Below, in pieces: positions 1 through 12,520 of a stretch of 64,000 nucleotides of DNA. The notes below the pieces were generated by a model. That model did not search any database and was not told where the DNA came from. It saw nothing but the letters and a program-made list of their open reading frames with translations. The translations under genes were made by a program, and so were the position numbers. The stretch comes from Cladopsammia gracilis (taxonomy: Eukaryota; Cnidaria; Anthozoa; Scleractinia; Dendrophylliidae). The stretch is from positions 1,611,501 through 1,675,500 of the forward strand of contig JAJGOT010000124.1 in NCBI GenBank assembly GCA_022457155.1. Direction: 5' to 3'. Positions within the stretch are counted from its first letter, which is position 1; every line of letters starts with the position of its first letter.

Positions 1-267
1 CATCTTTTCTTTTTATATTTTCCAAATGCTTCTTGAACTGACCAACAGTCATTGTTGGTTGTGATGTATAGATCATTTCTATGACTTCTGCTGCAGGATT
101 TTGATGGTGAGTTGCACAGTTGATCTTTATCCCTTCTAGGGTTGAATGATCAACATCAAGTTTGGCTCCCAAATTATTCCAGTCTTGTTCTGGTTTTTGA
201 TCTAACAGTGTAAAAAATCTCCCGGGAACATTTCCTGATTCTAAAACCTCATCAACCTGCATGTCAT
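1..267 (-). CDS. Exon encoding Death domain 2 of gene 1 (cut by window edge)
   Basis: Acceptor TTTATAG ending at 268; reading continues open to base 1. The helix 2-3 core reads WNNLGAKLDVDHSTLEGIK, typical of ankyrin/UNC5/NF-kB-type Death domains, followed by PAAEVIEMI and a QFKKHLENI helix. In gene 2 a third Death domain follows at this point, so a further exon is expected to the left of the window. Confidence 0.85.
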
Positions 268-3200
268 CTATAAAAACAAAACATAGTACATTTAATAGCC
301 GAAATCAGAATACCTAACAAAACTATGTTGTTTACATTGCCACACACCAAAAATTTCCCAGGTACACAGTCATAGTCAAAGCAGCAACTTCTTACTGTAT
401 TTATGAGAGGATGAGGGGATAACGTGCAATATCTAGAGTGAGGTATTCTGTCTTTGGAGTGGCCAGAATATGTCCCAAAAAATGCACCTTTATGGCTAAC
501 ATTAATAATTACATGTATGTTAGAAGAAAAATGAAGTAAATATTGAGCTTTATGAGGTCCTTGTGACTCCAGCTTGTTTATCCAGGAAAAACTGCAAAGT
601 CCCTGACTGTACTTAAAAGATGATCCATATTATGTAAGTAATCAACTCAAGATCAACAGGTCATGTTTTGGTGAACAATTATTGCACCCTTTCTTAAACT
701 TAACTACAGAATTCTCATTGGCTGATTTTAGTTATTGGCCCTCTAAATTATCTTAGATATGTAATTACATAGGAATTATGTATGTACATGTAAATTGGCT
801 TGAACAGTAGTGTGGTGTATTTGCAGCCTCATTTTCATGTAGCCTTGTTTTGAGATTCCCATGTGCTTTTACTGTATGACGATCTTCTAGTTCTTGTTGT
901 GTCAATAAATATTCTTATCTTCCTGACTTTGCTTACGGCTCTTAATACGGTACGGTACAACGGAATACGCTACAAGTAGGTTGTGCTTGTGTCTTAATTA
1001 AGTTGTTAACCAAGAAAAGAAAACATCAATTCTTTTGTTCAGACTTTTTTTAGACTATTATATAACTTGTGATAATCAGAATTAACATAAAGTAATATTT
1101 TGTCAGCACAGAACAGAAAAATGGGTGTGAGTTTAGTGCCTGTGGCTTGATGGTTTGCTTGTTTGTATAGAGACCATTATGTCATTCTACAGTCAGCCTC
1201 GGCAACTCAACTATAAAGTTTAATTTTTCTTTTTGTGCAAGAATAGTATTCTTAAATTTTGATGTGTTTCAGTAATCTACTTGATTATGTTGAAGCACCT
1301 TAAAACCACAAGGGCTAGCACCATAGAGTACTTGCATGTTGATAATTTAGGACTGGGAACCACACGCTTTCTGTTGAGTTGTAAGATTGGTACAGTCATT
1401 ATTCTTCAAGCTTCAGATCAGTTTGAAAGTACAATAAATAATTCAGTTGGTTCAAATTTTTTTAACCCCCTCCAAACTTTAAACTTTATCACATGCATGA
1501 GCACTCTTCTAAAGAAAGTCTGCGTGGGAAGCTAGCTTTAAATGAAATGCATCTAGAAATACTGCTTATGTTGATTAGTTTTACATTTCACTTTACTTAC
1601 CTTGTAGATTGAGATCTTTTATGCATTCCACCACATTTTTCATGTCGAAATCTGTCAGGTGACATTTCAGAGTTCCAATAGAGAGGTCCGGATCAGTTGC
1701 TTTTAAGGACTGAAACAATTCTTCAGATCGACTTTCAGGAGATTGGCATTTCAACTTCATGATCAGGTCTTTAGAAACTCCTTGACGGTTGGCCAGGTGC
1801 TCCCAATTTTCAACATTCTTTTTGTAACTTGTGTCCAAACAACGTGTAAGCGCATCCATTACATAGACACGGTACAATATCGCCTTTTCAACCCTCGTGT
1901 CTGAAATATATCACATTAATAAAATATATTAATTAACATTATTAACATTAATTCACGTAATTAACATATTATGTTAATTAATTAGTTACTCACTGTATGT
2001 GATGACTTGTGTAATAGGCCATTTCCAAGTTGCCTTTAGCCTCTCTATCAAAGCGAGGCTAGGTGCGAAACCTTTCATATGAAAATGAGTTTTCATTCAC
2101 ATGCAAATAAAACGTATTTGCATGTGAATGGAAACTCATTTTCATATGAAAGGTTTCGCACCTAGCCTCGCTTTGATAGAGAGGCTAAAGGCAACTTGGA
2201 AATGGCCTATTGTATTTATTTTATACTTATAACTATACTAGTTAATAGAGATAACAGAGCCAGGCCAGGGTTATTGCACTAGCATGAACATGCCATGCGT
2301 TGTCGGATAATGAACCAAAAGCGATTCGAATGGGTCGACTAGAGATTATGACTGAAATATAAGCCTGATGATGACTAGATTAAGCGCGGTGTTACAACCT
2401 TTCAACAATTAACTATCATCACTTAGGTAATGATTTACACCATTTTTGCTGTTAACCGGTCCATAAACTTGCACAAAGACTACAAATTTTCCTAAAATGT
2501 TCCAAATGGCTCTTACAACTTTGCCAACAGCAGACCATCTATTGGCCAACAAACAATTGCTGCATACATGTAAACTAAAAATAGGATAGCAACACTACTT
2601 TGTACACCCTATTGCTTCTATACACTGTACATCTAGGTCTTGAAATCTTACAAATTGAAACCATGCCCTCAATTTTTAGCTACATATCACTAAATTGATA
2701 TTTAAAGGCCCACTGTCACCCAAGATGCATTGCGAATTTAACGCAGTCGAAAATTCCCGAAAGAGCCAATCACGAGCGAGCTCGTCATTTGAAAACAAAA
2801 ACAAACGACCGCAAAGACGAATGGGTGATAGTGGGCCTTTAAAGGCAGTATAATTATTGTTAGTGTGGTGATTAAAACTGGATTTTGCTCCTTAAACTGT
2901 TGAAAAATGCCTCCCCTGGCATTTTAGGTGGTTTAACCTGGAGGCTAGAAAGGTGACCATGAGTGCAAGACAAGACTAAATGTGATATTTCATTTGTTAT
3001 TTGCAAGTTTTGCAACTCATAAAAGAAGTGCGAAATTATGCTAGCACTGTTTTGTCACAAGTTGTCAGGATTTATAAGAATATTTTCTTAGAAATCATTA
3101 TGAAGCAAAATAAAACAAAATTAGCATTGAAAACATGTTATTTTGTCTTTATATACCTGTTGGCCAGTAGATGACAAGCAGTCCCTCTTTTCCAGCTAAA

Positions 3201-6200
3201 TAGTCCGTTGATTGAGAAACGAAAAAACATTGGCGAGTGGAAAATGGCTTCATGAATACTGGAGGTGAGGCGAGCGCGCTGGAAAAGAGGAACCTATTTG
3301 CCCACGTGCACGCTCTTCTACTGCTTTTGTTTTGCGCTACATTATCTAATTTTATTCGATTTAGTTATATATTTGGTGGCATTTGGAGATATAACATGGA
3401 AATTGAAATTAACGTAAACACAATTTCGTTTTTTTCAGCAGGACAGTGTCACTTTAAGGGTTAGAGTTAGGGTTCTACTCAAAGTCAACTCAAACTCATA
3501 CTCATGGACTGCTTGATGCCTGCAGTTGTGTGCAATCCTGGACTGTACCTGATTTCAAAGCTATAGGGCCACCTGGTTCACTGCGGCTCTTTAACATTTT
3601 TCTCTTTGATCCTGGTGTCAATGGCTTCTCACTTTGGCATCTCTGAAGTGGAAGTCTTCCAGCTTCAGTGCCTTGATTTGGTCTATTCCCAGTCTCTATA
3701 GAATTATAATTGGGGTTTTGTGAAGTTAAGCTTGATTAATAAATTAAATAATATTTCTTCATAATGACAATAATGATAATTACATAGGTGTATGGGGTAG
3801 CCCCCCGCCCCCCCCCCCCCCCCCAGTCATAGAAAAAAGTATTATCTGGGCAAAACTGGTCGACCATTTGTGCACCACAGACACCGTAAAATTACTAAAT
3901 AAATTGTTTTGTGATTCAATTTCTTATTTTTTTTGTTTTATCCAGTAACTCACATTTATACTGCATTGATCATGACTGTTATTCATCCAACAGCATGAGC
4001 AGGTGTGGAAGGACAAATTTGTTTGTGGTCTGCCACAGGACTGGGAATGATAATGCAGAGTACTGCGCAGGGACTGAAACTAAGTACATGTATAACATTT
4101 GGCAACCATCTTGTTTATTAGGACAATATGCGTGGTTGGTATCTGGTCGAACATGTATGTCTTTGTCAAAATGTGAGAGCGAATTTGACTCGGACTGTGT
4201 AGAAGCTCATTCTCACAGTGGTAGAAAAGTAAAATGTCAGCGAGTGCTAATCATCATGATAAATAAACATGATTTCACGAGTTTCATTAGGGCAAAAATT
4301 TTTTCATATGCCAATGGATAATTAACAATGCAAATATAATAAATTTTATTAAAAATCTTTAGGCAGGACGCCCATATCACTATTAGGTTGTTTTCAGTAC
4401 TAGGGTCCTGCTAAAAAATAAGTTAAAAACATGTTTAAAAACTGGGGGAAAAAAAATTAAATGATAATTTCAAACATTGCAAAAGTAGGTTAAAATAGTT
4501 AAAAAAGGATTCAAAATGAAGTGTAAACTGTGTAGAATATAACAGGCATCGGCAAACCTAGAAAAGCTAAAAGGAGTGGTATTAATAAATGTTTAAAAAG
4601 TTTAAAATGTGTTAATGCCATTACCTGTACTTCTCGTCTCTGTTCCATTATAACTGTATTCTTCTCTTTCCATTGAAACATAGGACAATTCAGATGGCTG
4701 GGGTCTGTTAACTGTTACTACAGTTGAAAAACATAAAGCTCAAGGGTGAAACATGTCTTACCAGGCTCTCTGGTGGGATATAGGGCGAAAAAAAAAAAAA
4801 GTGTACGGGGAGTTTTCCCGTGGCTCGCTTCGCTCGCCGACTTTTCCTCGCGAGTTTTCTTTTCACCGCTATCTACTTTTGTCATACCCCCACAAGGAGG
4901 CCTGTTCACAGGCTAAAATGATAGAGCAGTTTTCAATTTAGTGTCAAAAGTAATTACACAATTGCTTTGGTTTTGCATTGCTATGCTTTGTGATTGGCTA
5001 AAAATTCTTGCGCCACTTTCTCGACCAATCAGAAGTAAAACCAAAACCAATCGCGACTTACTTGCATGCTTGGCGCCGCCGACATGTAATTGCTTCTAGC
5101 TCTGATTGGATCATTGGATTGTTTACAACTGCTGTGATTGGTCAGAGTAATTACTTTGCTTTTGGTTTTACCACACTCAATTGAAAACTGCTCTATTGAA
5201 ATGTGTAATACTATATTTTATGGTTCTAATTTTTGTTTGGTACCATTCGATAATTTTTAAACCAATTCAGTTTTTATTTTCCTTTGTCTCAGATTCATTA
5301 CTAAATTCTGAGACATGGGAAAACAAAAACCAAACTGGTTTGAACATTTTCAAATGTTGGCAAGATGAGTAAGAAAGTCCAATAGTACACAAAATGTAAA
5401 AAAAAAAAAATGAAAACCAAAAATTTGATCATAGGGGCACTTTAAGGCAACAAGAAAAACTTAATTTTTGCACAATATAGCTGAACTGCTGGGTACCCTA
5501 AATTTTATAATTGGACTCCCTTTGGGCTCTCTATTATGGCTCTCAGGGTATAGTCTTGACATTTATTTATTTATTTACCACGTAAGTCTTCACTCAATGA
5601 TGAGCATTTAGACTGTCTAACTAAGTACTTAAATATAAATTAATAAAAATTGGAAATTGCTTCCTTGAATTTACTTAGAATAAAGAAATAATATTCATCA
5701 ACTGCTCTACCAACAGGCTCCTTTCAATATATATAAATGGACATGTTATTTCATTTCCTTTGTTCCTGTCCTCTAGTCCTCACTGTCAAGTTGAATTTCA
5801 GTATATTGAAAGACTGTATTTGTAGTTCTCTTTATGTTAGCTATCACGTGACGAATGGTTTAAATGTACTAAGCAGTAATATTCAAAGATTTAAATTAAG
5901 AAAACATTCACCGAGTATCCACATTTAATATTTATAATTACTTACTACACCTAATTAGAAAGTCAAAACTTACTTAAATTTCCCTCATCTGAACCTTCTT
6001 GGGAATCGCTGTTCAGGAATTTCTTAGTAAGCTCGACCAGGTTATCAGGATCCAGATTTTCCTCCTTGTTCTTATTTAGATCTTCCTTAGATTCAGCATC
6101 CTTTGGCAAATCCACCATGAGCTTTTCATTGCTTGCCTTTTTATTATCACCTGCAGAGGTGTCAGTGTTAAAACCTGCAAAAAGTGAATTAACTTTGTTT

Positions 6201-7598
6201 AAAAAATGGCGGACTTACTGAATATGCGCATTGACTAAATATGTACAACGACTTAATGTTATTATCATATTATTATTCCATAATATTATATTATTTTAAT
6301 TATATGACACTGTATATGAGTTGCTTCTTTGATTTTTGCACATTAGAACTTTTATTTAAACCTCATGCGACCACCCACTCCCCCCACCAATCCACAGCTT
6401 GCCTCACAAAACTTCCCATATCTTTAATCTTTTGCAACATTCATGTTTTAGCAACAATCTTAAAATGACGCTAGTACAGTGTATGTCAAAAATCGATTAT
6501 CTTAAGATCGACTTTTCTATTTCTGTTGGCCGTCTGTGGAGTAGAAGGCAGTTCTGCTTTTTTTGAAAGTGTATGATTTGCACCTCCAATTCGGAAGATT
6601 TTCCGTAAGGAACCTCAAGTGCATGAAGCCTGTTTATGTTTTGTAACGATAACAAGCACTATATATACTAAGAAATAACGCGGGTAACCAAATACGACTT
6701 GGGGTTAGGCCTTGTTTATCGACCCAGTAAAGCAAAGCCACTTCAATTAACGTTTCACGAAAGAATCGCTACACGCGAATTTGTCTTCCTGGAACAGCCT
6801 TTAGAAATACTTTTGGCTTCTGTTTATCACTTCTCTGATTAAATAGTTTTGTTCATAAAGCATACAGATAGCTAGTCTTCGCTTACCTTGTAGATTTTGT
6901 GGCAAAAACACTGGAAGGATCTCCTTTTCGCCAAAACCCAAAAATCCAACGACTTCTCCGTTCTCATTCAAAATAACTGAGCCTTTTGGGAATTCATTAC
7001 GAAGGAAATCTTTTAATGTTTTCAGTGTTGCCATATTTCCCGGAACTTGAAGATAGCATGACCCACTTTCGTCCACCTCCAGAAAATAACACTGAAGGTC
7101 AAATTTGTCTCCGTTTTCGCGCACCACGTAGCAGAAGAGCTTGTCAGGATTAGCCTTTGCCGTTTGTGACGCCAAGTCAGTACCTTTGTGGCAGAGCTGA
7201 GGACGATCAGACTGAAATTTGTTTCCCCGAATTCGTGAAAATGAATTCTGCTTGTGTAAAGGCTCAGTAGGAATCAGGATGAGCGAAATGTCGTTGCTTT
7301 CACCAGTGATTGGCACTTCGTGGAGTGGGAGATTGTTTAGTTGGAATGTTTGAGTATTCCCCCATTTCAGAGGTAAGAAATCGGCTGTACAAGCGTGTTG
7401 CAGCTCGCTTGTTGTGACAACTTGACTTGTGGTAACTAAGAATATTTGATCTTTTTTGTGCGATTGGGAAGCTTGACCACCTTCCAATTCCCACGGCCAT
7501 TCTAGGACGCAAGCACTTCCAGCAGTTGCGAGTTGATTTCCTGGGACTTGTTTCCGTATTTTGCACACGGAAAAATGGATGGGCTTGCTTTGAGCCAT
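1..7598 (-). CDS. Trypsin-fold pseudoprotease with Death domains, gene 1 (3' end outside window)
   Basis: Coding exons on the minus strand: 7598-6887, 6174-5974, 4717-4625, 3695-3549, 1900-1601 and 267 to the window edge. All have GT/AG borders, and every junction is phase 1, giving about 573 residues before the edge. Residues 1-238 resemble a trypsin/HtrA-like fold: strand FLVTTSQVV where the catalytic His would lie (Gln here), NDISLILI at the Asp position, and KGSVILNENGEVVGF at the GNSGGPVLN-like nucleophile loop, with the Ser apparently replaced by Lys. Residues about 239-384 are a polar, Glu/Lys/Ser-rich linker. Residues about 385-484 are a Death domain (motif WEHLANRQGVS), and 485 onward a second one (WNNLGAKLDVD). 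The start MAQSKPIH is chosen because it matches the paralogue and the broken copy; an in-frame ATG lies nine codons upstream. No signal peptide or membrane segment is visible, so a cytosolic adaptor is likely. Function is inferred: Death-domain oligomerisation in immune or apoptotic signalling. Very likely real; substrate and partners unknown. Confidence 0.85.
1601..1900 (-). CDS. Exon encoding Death domain 1 of gene 1
   Basis: A 300-nt exon, acceptor TTTCAG ending at 1901 and donor GTAAGT starting at 1600, both phase 1. The translation has the Death-domain pattern of six amphipathic helices, with the WEHLANRQGV core of helix 2-3 and a closing helix rich in Asp/Val/Glu (KNVVECIKDLNLQ). It aligns with the Death-domain-1 exon of the second gene at 43023-43346 (WEHLADEFKVP), so the two are orthologous positions in paralogous genes. 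Confidence 0.85.
2013..2211. mobile_element. Foldback MITE, nearly perfect ~95-bp arms
   Basis: AATAGGCCATTTCCAAGTTG on the left is repeated inverted at the right end, and the arms run almost to the centre (AAACGTATTT). The element is non-coding and lies in an intron of gene 1. A transcript through it would form a long hairpin. Confidence 0.85.
2701..2843. mobile_element. Short MITE with TTTAAAGGCCCACTGTCACC ends
   Basis: Inverted ends TTTAAAGGCCCACTGTCACC and GGGTGATAGTGGGCCTTTAAA frame about 140 non-coding bases in an intron of gene 1. A related single end (TTAAAGGCCCACTTTCACCC) is at about 51846 in an intron of TMEM198-like copy C, so it is a family rather than a chance palindrome. Confidence 0.75.
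4924..5193. mobile_element. MITE of the GAGCAGTTTTCAATTG family, copy 1
   Basis: Starts GAGCAGTTTTCAATTTAGTG and ends in the inverted form CAATTGAAAACTGCTC, flanked by TA on both sides. The interior has the family blocks GTGATTGGCTAAA, CGACCAATCAGAAG and GATTGGTCAGAGTAATTAC. About 270 bp, no coding capacity; a TA-target (Tc1/mariner-like) origin is inferred from the flanks. It lies in an intron of gene 1. Confidence 0.9.
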
Positions 7599-7719
7599 TA
7601 CTATTTTTGGAAAGGTATAATTCACGTTACTTCCGTCTTTTATAGAGGCCGTGGAGGCCGTGCCTAATTCGCTTCTTGCCTGCTTCTAAGTCCCAGGCCT
7701 TGACCGTGGTTGCCCAGTA

Positions 7720-8242
7720 AAGCCTGGTTCCCGGTCGTCCGAGTCGTTTCAAAAGTTTTTTGCAAACGACTCGGACGATCGGGACGACTCAAGCGATTTA
7801 GGTTCTCATATGATCGTCCCGGTCGTCCCGAACGCCAATAGTGCGGTCGCAAACTGGGTCCGACAGCATGTTTTGGGCGCGAGAATCGTAAAAAAAATGG
7901 CGGCTGTTAATCTGAAGTTGTCGCCATTTCGGAACTGGTAGAACTAAAAAATAATAATGCATTCTGGGGTAGATATCGGTCGCTTCGATTGCCGCAGTCG
8001 TCCCGGTCGCCTGAGAGTAGTTCTCATATGATCGTCTCTGATTTTTCACGATCGTCCCAGTCGTCCGGATAGAACACAGTGCTATCCAAGCGACCGCGAT
8101 CGTCCCAGTCGTCCGGGTCGTTTGCGATCGTCCCGGGTCGTCTCAGAAGTGTTCTCATATAATCGTCCCGGTCGTCCGTGCACTTTTTTGAAACGACTCG
8201 GACAACCGGGACGACCGGGACGATTATATGAGAACCAGCCTT
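7720..8242. mobile_element. MITE-like element with GGTCGTCCGAGTCGTTT ends
   Basis: The two ends (AAGCCTGGTTCCCGGTCGTC... and ...AGAACCAGCCTT) are inverted repeats, and the interior repeats the motifs GATCGTCCCGGTCGTC and GTTCTCATATGATCGTC several times in both orientations. It sits about 120 bp upstream of the gene 1 start codon, in the promoter region. The open frames across it are by-products of its simple composition. Confidence 0.75.
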
Positions 8243-8789
8243 AACCTTCACGGTACAGTCGTCTCCTGCTACAATAGACTCTTACGAGGTCATAATAGAG
8301 TTGGCTATAGCTTTAGGAGTTTTGTTAAATAAAACGTATTCACTGGGACTTCAACTCGTGTCAGTAATAGCGGAGTATGAAACCGGCTTTTCATTTAATC
8401 AACTCTCACAAGGGCAAAACCACCGCAACCAAACTCGCCCCCAGGGCCTTCTCGGCTTTGTTCAAAATGGAGGGTCGGGCGGGAAAGACCCTGGACAAGG
8501 CTGCCAAAATGGTCGTGACTAGAATGGATACTCCAAAATAAGGTTGGACCACTCCGGACACTTATTGAGAATTATATAACGTAACGCAATAAAGTTTTAG
8601 GTGTAAAAAAGAAAATCTAAAATCCCCACTCAGGATTGAACCTGCGACCGCAGCTAGGGTTAGGCTTATATAGCCTACCGTACCAAAGTACCACCTAGCT
8701 TCTCGGATTGTTTAGGCCTAAATTTAACTATAGAAATTGCTAACCCCAACCTCAACTGCAAGCTAACCAGTTACTCTTGTGTGATGCTA

Positions 8790-8888
8790 TTCTCGTCCCC
8801 AGAGCCACTTGGCCCTTTTAACCGTCGCAGCCTGAGCACGAGGACCGCGTCGGTTCAGAGGGCCAAGTGGCTCTGGGGGCGAGAACTG
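8790..8888. repeat. Short palindromic repeat
   Basis: TTCTCGTCCCCAGAGCCACT on the left matches the inverse of AGTGGCTCTGGGGGCGAGAA on the right, with a ~40-bp GC-rich spacer. Probably a very short MITE. Confidence 0.65.
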
Positions 8889-9585
8889 GTGTAAAGAAAC
8901 TCGCTGGTGTTTCAAGCCAATAAAAAACCCTTCAGTTTGTTGCCGAAGCAACCATTACAGTTAAACCTGTATTGCATGCTATATTACAGCATTGTTAGGG
9001 AATCATTATAGGGAAATACTTTCCCTTTTTCATTCTGCTGATATTTTTTTCGTGATATTGTGACTAACATGGGTTGTGTTAAGTCGGTGACAAAAAATAT
9101 TGTTAAAATAAAAGTTCCAAGGGGTAAACGGTTGTAACACGATATATCAGAAAGACTAGAAAAGTGGAATAAGGGTTATTACATTGACAGTAAAATGAAG
9201 TAAAAAGTAAGCTAGTCTAGCAAAGATTCTTTACAAGTGCAACTGAGCAAAAGATGGAAATGTTAAGATTACTTAAATTCGCTAGGGGACTTGCAAATCC
9301 CTTCTGAGATTTTTTCAAAAAGTAAGGAAGTTCTCGGCCTCCACCGACGTGTTTCGGTTGATCGTTCCAAAATCTTACTATTTGATTGCAACAAGAGTAA
9401 TTAAGGTAATCAGTGCACGATTAAAGGTTGGACCATTAATTTGTAAGCTTCAGACATCTTTCATCGTAAGCCGTTTCATTCCTGCGTTAGTGAAGACCAA
9501 TTAGTATCGATGCTCGTCTATATACTTTCTCCATAGTGAATGAATACGTGTAGCATTCAGACTGGCACTGCAAACTGTACGATTG

Positions 9586-9737
9586 CAGGGGCGTAGTCAG
9601 GACGTTTTTAGAGGTACGCACAGTCAATTTTCAAACACTACCCCTACCTCGTCCCTCCACCCTCAAGTCCCAAATCTTCCTTCTTTTTTTTTCGACTTTT
9701 TCAGGTACGCACGTGCGTACAGGTAGCTACACCCCTG
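9586..9737. mobile_element. Small hAT-like MITE with CAGGGGCGTAG ends
   Basis: Begins CAGGGGCGTAGTCAG, ends GTAGCTACACCCCTG, and is flanked on both sides by GATTG. The interior block (CTCAAGTCCCAAATCTT then GGTACGCACGTGCGTAC) recurs at about 19850-19970 in an intron of TMEM198-like copy A, confirming a dispersed family. Confidence 0.7.
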
Positions 9738-10687
9738 GATTGGACTAACAAGGTAAGTGACATGTACAGCGTCGTGAGAAACCAGCAGTGCTTTTGATAG
9801 TTTTGAAACGTCGTGGGCTTTGTTCACCCGCATTGCTGTTCATGTTCGCCCCATGATAGTCAAACAAATATGGTAACTCCTAGGCCATTAAAACAAGAGA
9901 AGCTTTCAGTGGTTTTCCAAGAGAGAGACAGACTTACCTCCGTCTGCTATTTTTATTTGTATACATAAGGCGCAAATCGACAGATTACCAAACATTTTAA
10001 ATGATGATATCATAAAGAAGCGTGTCTAAAGTTATTCAACCCGGGCACACACTCATTGTTAGTACCGCGTTTCATCTCTCGTTGTATGAAAGATTCTGTT
10101 ACAGAGGCTCAATCCTCTGGGATACTGCATGTGGTAAACAAATATAGCAACCTGGTAAATGGGACTCGATACAGCGACCTCGGGTGGAAGCTTAAATCTT
10201 TAGACATTTTTTAATGATTTTAACTTCAAGACGACATCCCATCTACCGTTGCAGTTTTAGATTTGAAGAATTTGTATATACTTGACACTTTCATTTTATT
10301 TGTAATTGTAGACATTCTCGTTCTAAATGCAGATATAAGCTTTTTAGGTACAAACGACCCCACAAGCTTTCTTTTTTAGCTTTAACAATTATCGTTTTAA
10401 AATAAAGGCTATCTAATGTGTTATCATCATAGTTTACACTTGTCAGCATTGAAACGTCGTTATGTGTGTTTGGAGCAGGAGGAAGAGTAGGAAACCGATT
10501 TACTTTCTCTGATATAAATGTCAGAAATGTATGCTTCGACTGCTAAGCAACTCAAACTCGGAAAAGTTTCCGCAAGTTGACCGCACAAATACATCAAACC
10601 TGTCTGTGGTTTCATAGCAAAATGCACCAGTTATTTAACCTTGTAACGAACTACTACTTGATATCATTACAGCGTCTACCACCCCTT

Positions 10688-11527
10688 AAGGCCCGTTCAC
10701 ACGAGCGACTTTTGCTGCGATTTTAGGTGCGATTTTTGCGGCGATTTTTACAGCGATTTCATGGCGACGCAAAATCGCGCGTGTGAACGGGCGGCGATTT
10801 TACTGCGACTTTTGTGAACTGGACCTGCGATTTTTCCAGCGATTTATAAAATACAATCAATTTTCACAGCAGTTTTAAGCAAGACGCATGCGTAGTTGAT
10901 CAACATTGTTGCGACAGCTCATTGTTGCAAATTTTGTTGTAACAATTGGTGTAACAATGTGAAAACTTGTAAATATTCAGTGTTTTTTGTCATGAATACC
11001 GATGAATCACACGCCGTAATACCCTGTTTATGTACAACTACTGCTTAATCTGTTCGCCGGCAAAGAAAAAGGGAAAAACCCCGATCAATTTGGGTAAAAC
11101 CATGGATCGCAACAAGAGACGAAGACGACGCATTTCAAAAACTTTTACGCGATTTAGTTCATTCCCCATTCATTTATAAATATTTCTTCCTCTTCTGCAA
11201 CTTTCCATACAATTTTTTTTGTTGACTTTGGGAGGGTTTCCTTAATGTTTCCGGCCATTGGGATGTGACGAAAAGCACGGATACAAATTTCTCCAGCCCT
11301 GGTACATATTTTGGCAGTTTTCTGACGAAAATCGCAGCAAAATCGCAGTAAAATTTGAACATGTTCAAAACACCTGCGACATCGCGGCGACGTGAATTTC
11401 CAAAATCGCAGTAAAATCGCCGCCCGTTCACACGCGCGATTTTGCGTCGCCATGAAATCGCCGTAAAAATCGCCGCAAAAATCGCACTTAAAATCGCAGC
11501 AAAAATCGCTTGTGTGAACGGGCCTTT
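10688..11527. mobile_element. Non-autonomous DNA transposon with long GGCCCGTTCACAC inverted ends
   Basis: Arms of at least 100 bp: AAGGCCCGTTCACACGAGCG on the left, and AGCGATTTTTGCTGCGATTTT-like repeats with GTGTGAACGGGCC on the right. The arms themselves are built of degenerate GCGATTTTTG units. The ~840-bp element has no recognisable transposase, and its right end abuts the broken Death-domain-gene copy. Confidence 0.85.
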
Positions 11528-11623
11528 AGACTCCTTAGCAAAGCCAATTCCATAAACGTTCAATCACCTCCCTTGGTAATAAGCTAAGGTAATTTCGATA
11601 TCAACAGCATATAGACAGCTAAC

Positions 11624-12372
11624 CTTGCAGATTTTGTGATAATAACACTGGAAGAATCTCATCGTTTTCGCCAAAACCGAAAAACCCACAACTTCTTCGC
11701 TCTCATTCAAAATTACTGACCCAACTGGATATTCATTGCGGTCGAAGTCTTCTAAGCTTCTCAGTTTGGTTTTATTGTTGGAAACTTGAAGATAATGTGA
11801 ATCACTCTCGTCCACCTTCAGCAAATAACATTAAAGGACAAATTTGCCCCCCACATCTTTTTCGCGTAGCATGTTACAATTAATAAAGTCTGTCAGACTT
11901 AGCCTCAGCCGCTTGAGACCCCGAATCAGTACCTCTGTGGCAGAGCTGAGGACGAACGAACGGGAATTTATTTCTTCGCAACTCTGAGAGTAATTTTTGT
12001 TTGTGCAGCAGCTGAGTAGGTTTTAAAATGAGCGACATGTGACGACATGTCGTTGCTTTGACCTGTGATCTGCACGTTGTGGAGTTTTAGATGGTTCAGG
12101 CGAAATGTTTCAGTCCTCCCCCATTTCAGGGGTAAAAAATCGGCCGTACAGGCTTTTGCAGAGTACAGTTCCCTTTTGTTGACAACTTGACTTGTAGCAA
12201 CTAAAAATATTTGATCTTTTTTCCCTGATTGAGAAGACTGATCGTCTTCCATGACTTACATTTCCCAAGGCCATTCTAGAACGCAGGCGCTTCCAGCAGT
12301 TGCGAGTTGATTTCCAGGGACTTGTTTTCGTATTATGCACACGGAAAGATGAATGGGCTTGCTTTGAGCCAT
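11624..12372 (-). pseudogene. Broken copy of exon 1 of the pseudoprotease/Death-domain gene
   Basis: From the ATG at 12372 (MAQSKPIHLSVCIIRKQ) this follows exon 1 of gene 1 closely, including VATSQVV, the VPGNQLATAGSACVLEWPW block and the GSVILNESEEVVGF loop. A TAA stop occurs at codon 39 (12258-12256), and at least two frameshifts follow, one associated with a short duplication of CGACATGT near 12040. The exon-1 donor (AAG/GTTAGC at 11624) and about 100 bp of 5' flank, also shared with gene 1, are retained, so this is a DNA-level duplicate and not a retrocopy. No downstream linker or Death-domain exons are seen; the copy stops near the transposon ending at 11527. Confidence 0.85.
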
Positions 12373-12520
12373 TACTATTTTAGTAAATCTATAATTCACG
12401 TTATACTTCCGTCTTTTATAGGGGCCGTGTCTAATTCACTACTTGTCTGCTTCTAAGTCCCAGGCTTTGACCGTCGTGACGTCATCATGTTGGTTGTCCG
12501 AGGCGATGAAAACGTATTCA

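Larger units (their letters stand above)
8243..10687. other. Gene-free stretch 5' of gene 1
   Basis: No supported coding sequence. It holds the distal 5' flank shared with the broken copy (the block around 8330-8360 matches 12505-12760), a palindromic repeat at 8790-8888 (ends TTCTCGTCCCCAGAGCCAC and inverse), a degenerate tRNA-like patch near 8635-8705 with a B-box-like GGTTCAATCC on the minus strand, and a small hAT-like repeat at 9586-9737. Confidence 0.6.

Noticed and set aside
3911..4321. Cysteine-containing 136-codon plus-strand frame
   Set aside because: Lies opposite an intron of gene 1, begins at a GTG, ends in AT-rich sequence and matches no known domain; could be a decayed fragment but cannot be supported.
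8635..8705. Possible tRNA or SINE on the minus strand
   Set aside because: Only a B-box-like GGTTCAATCC and a vague A-box are visible; no cloverleaf could be built.
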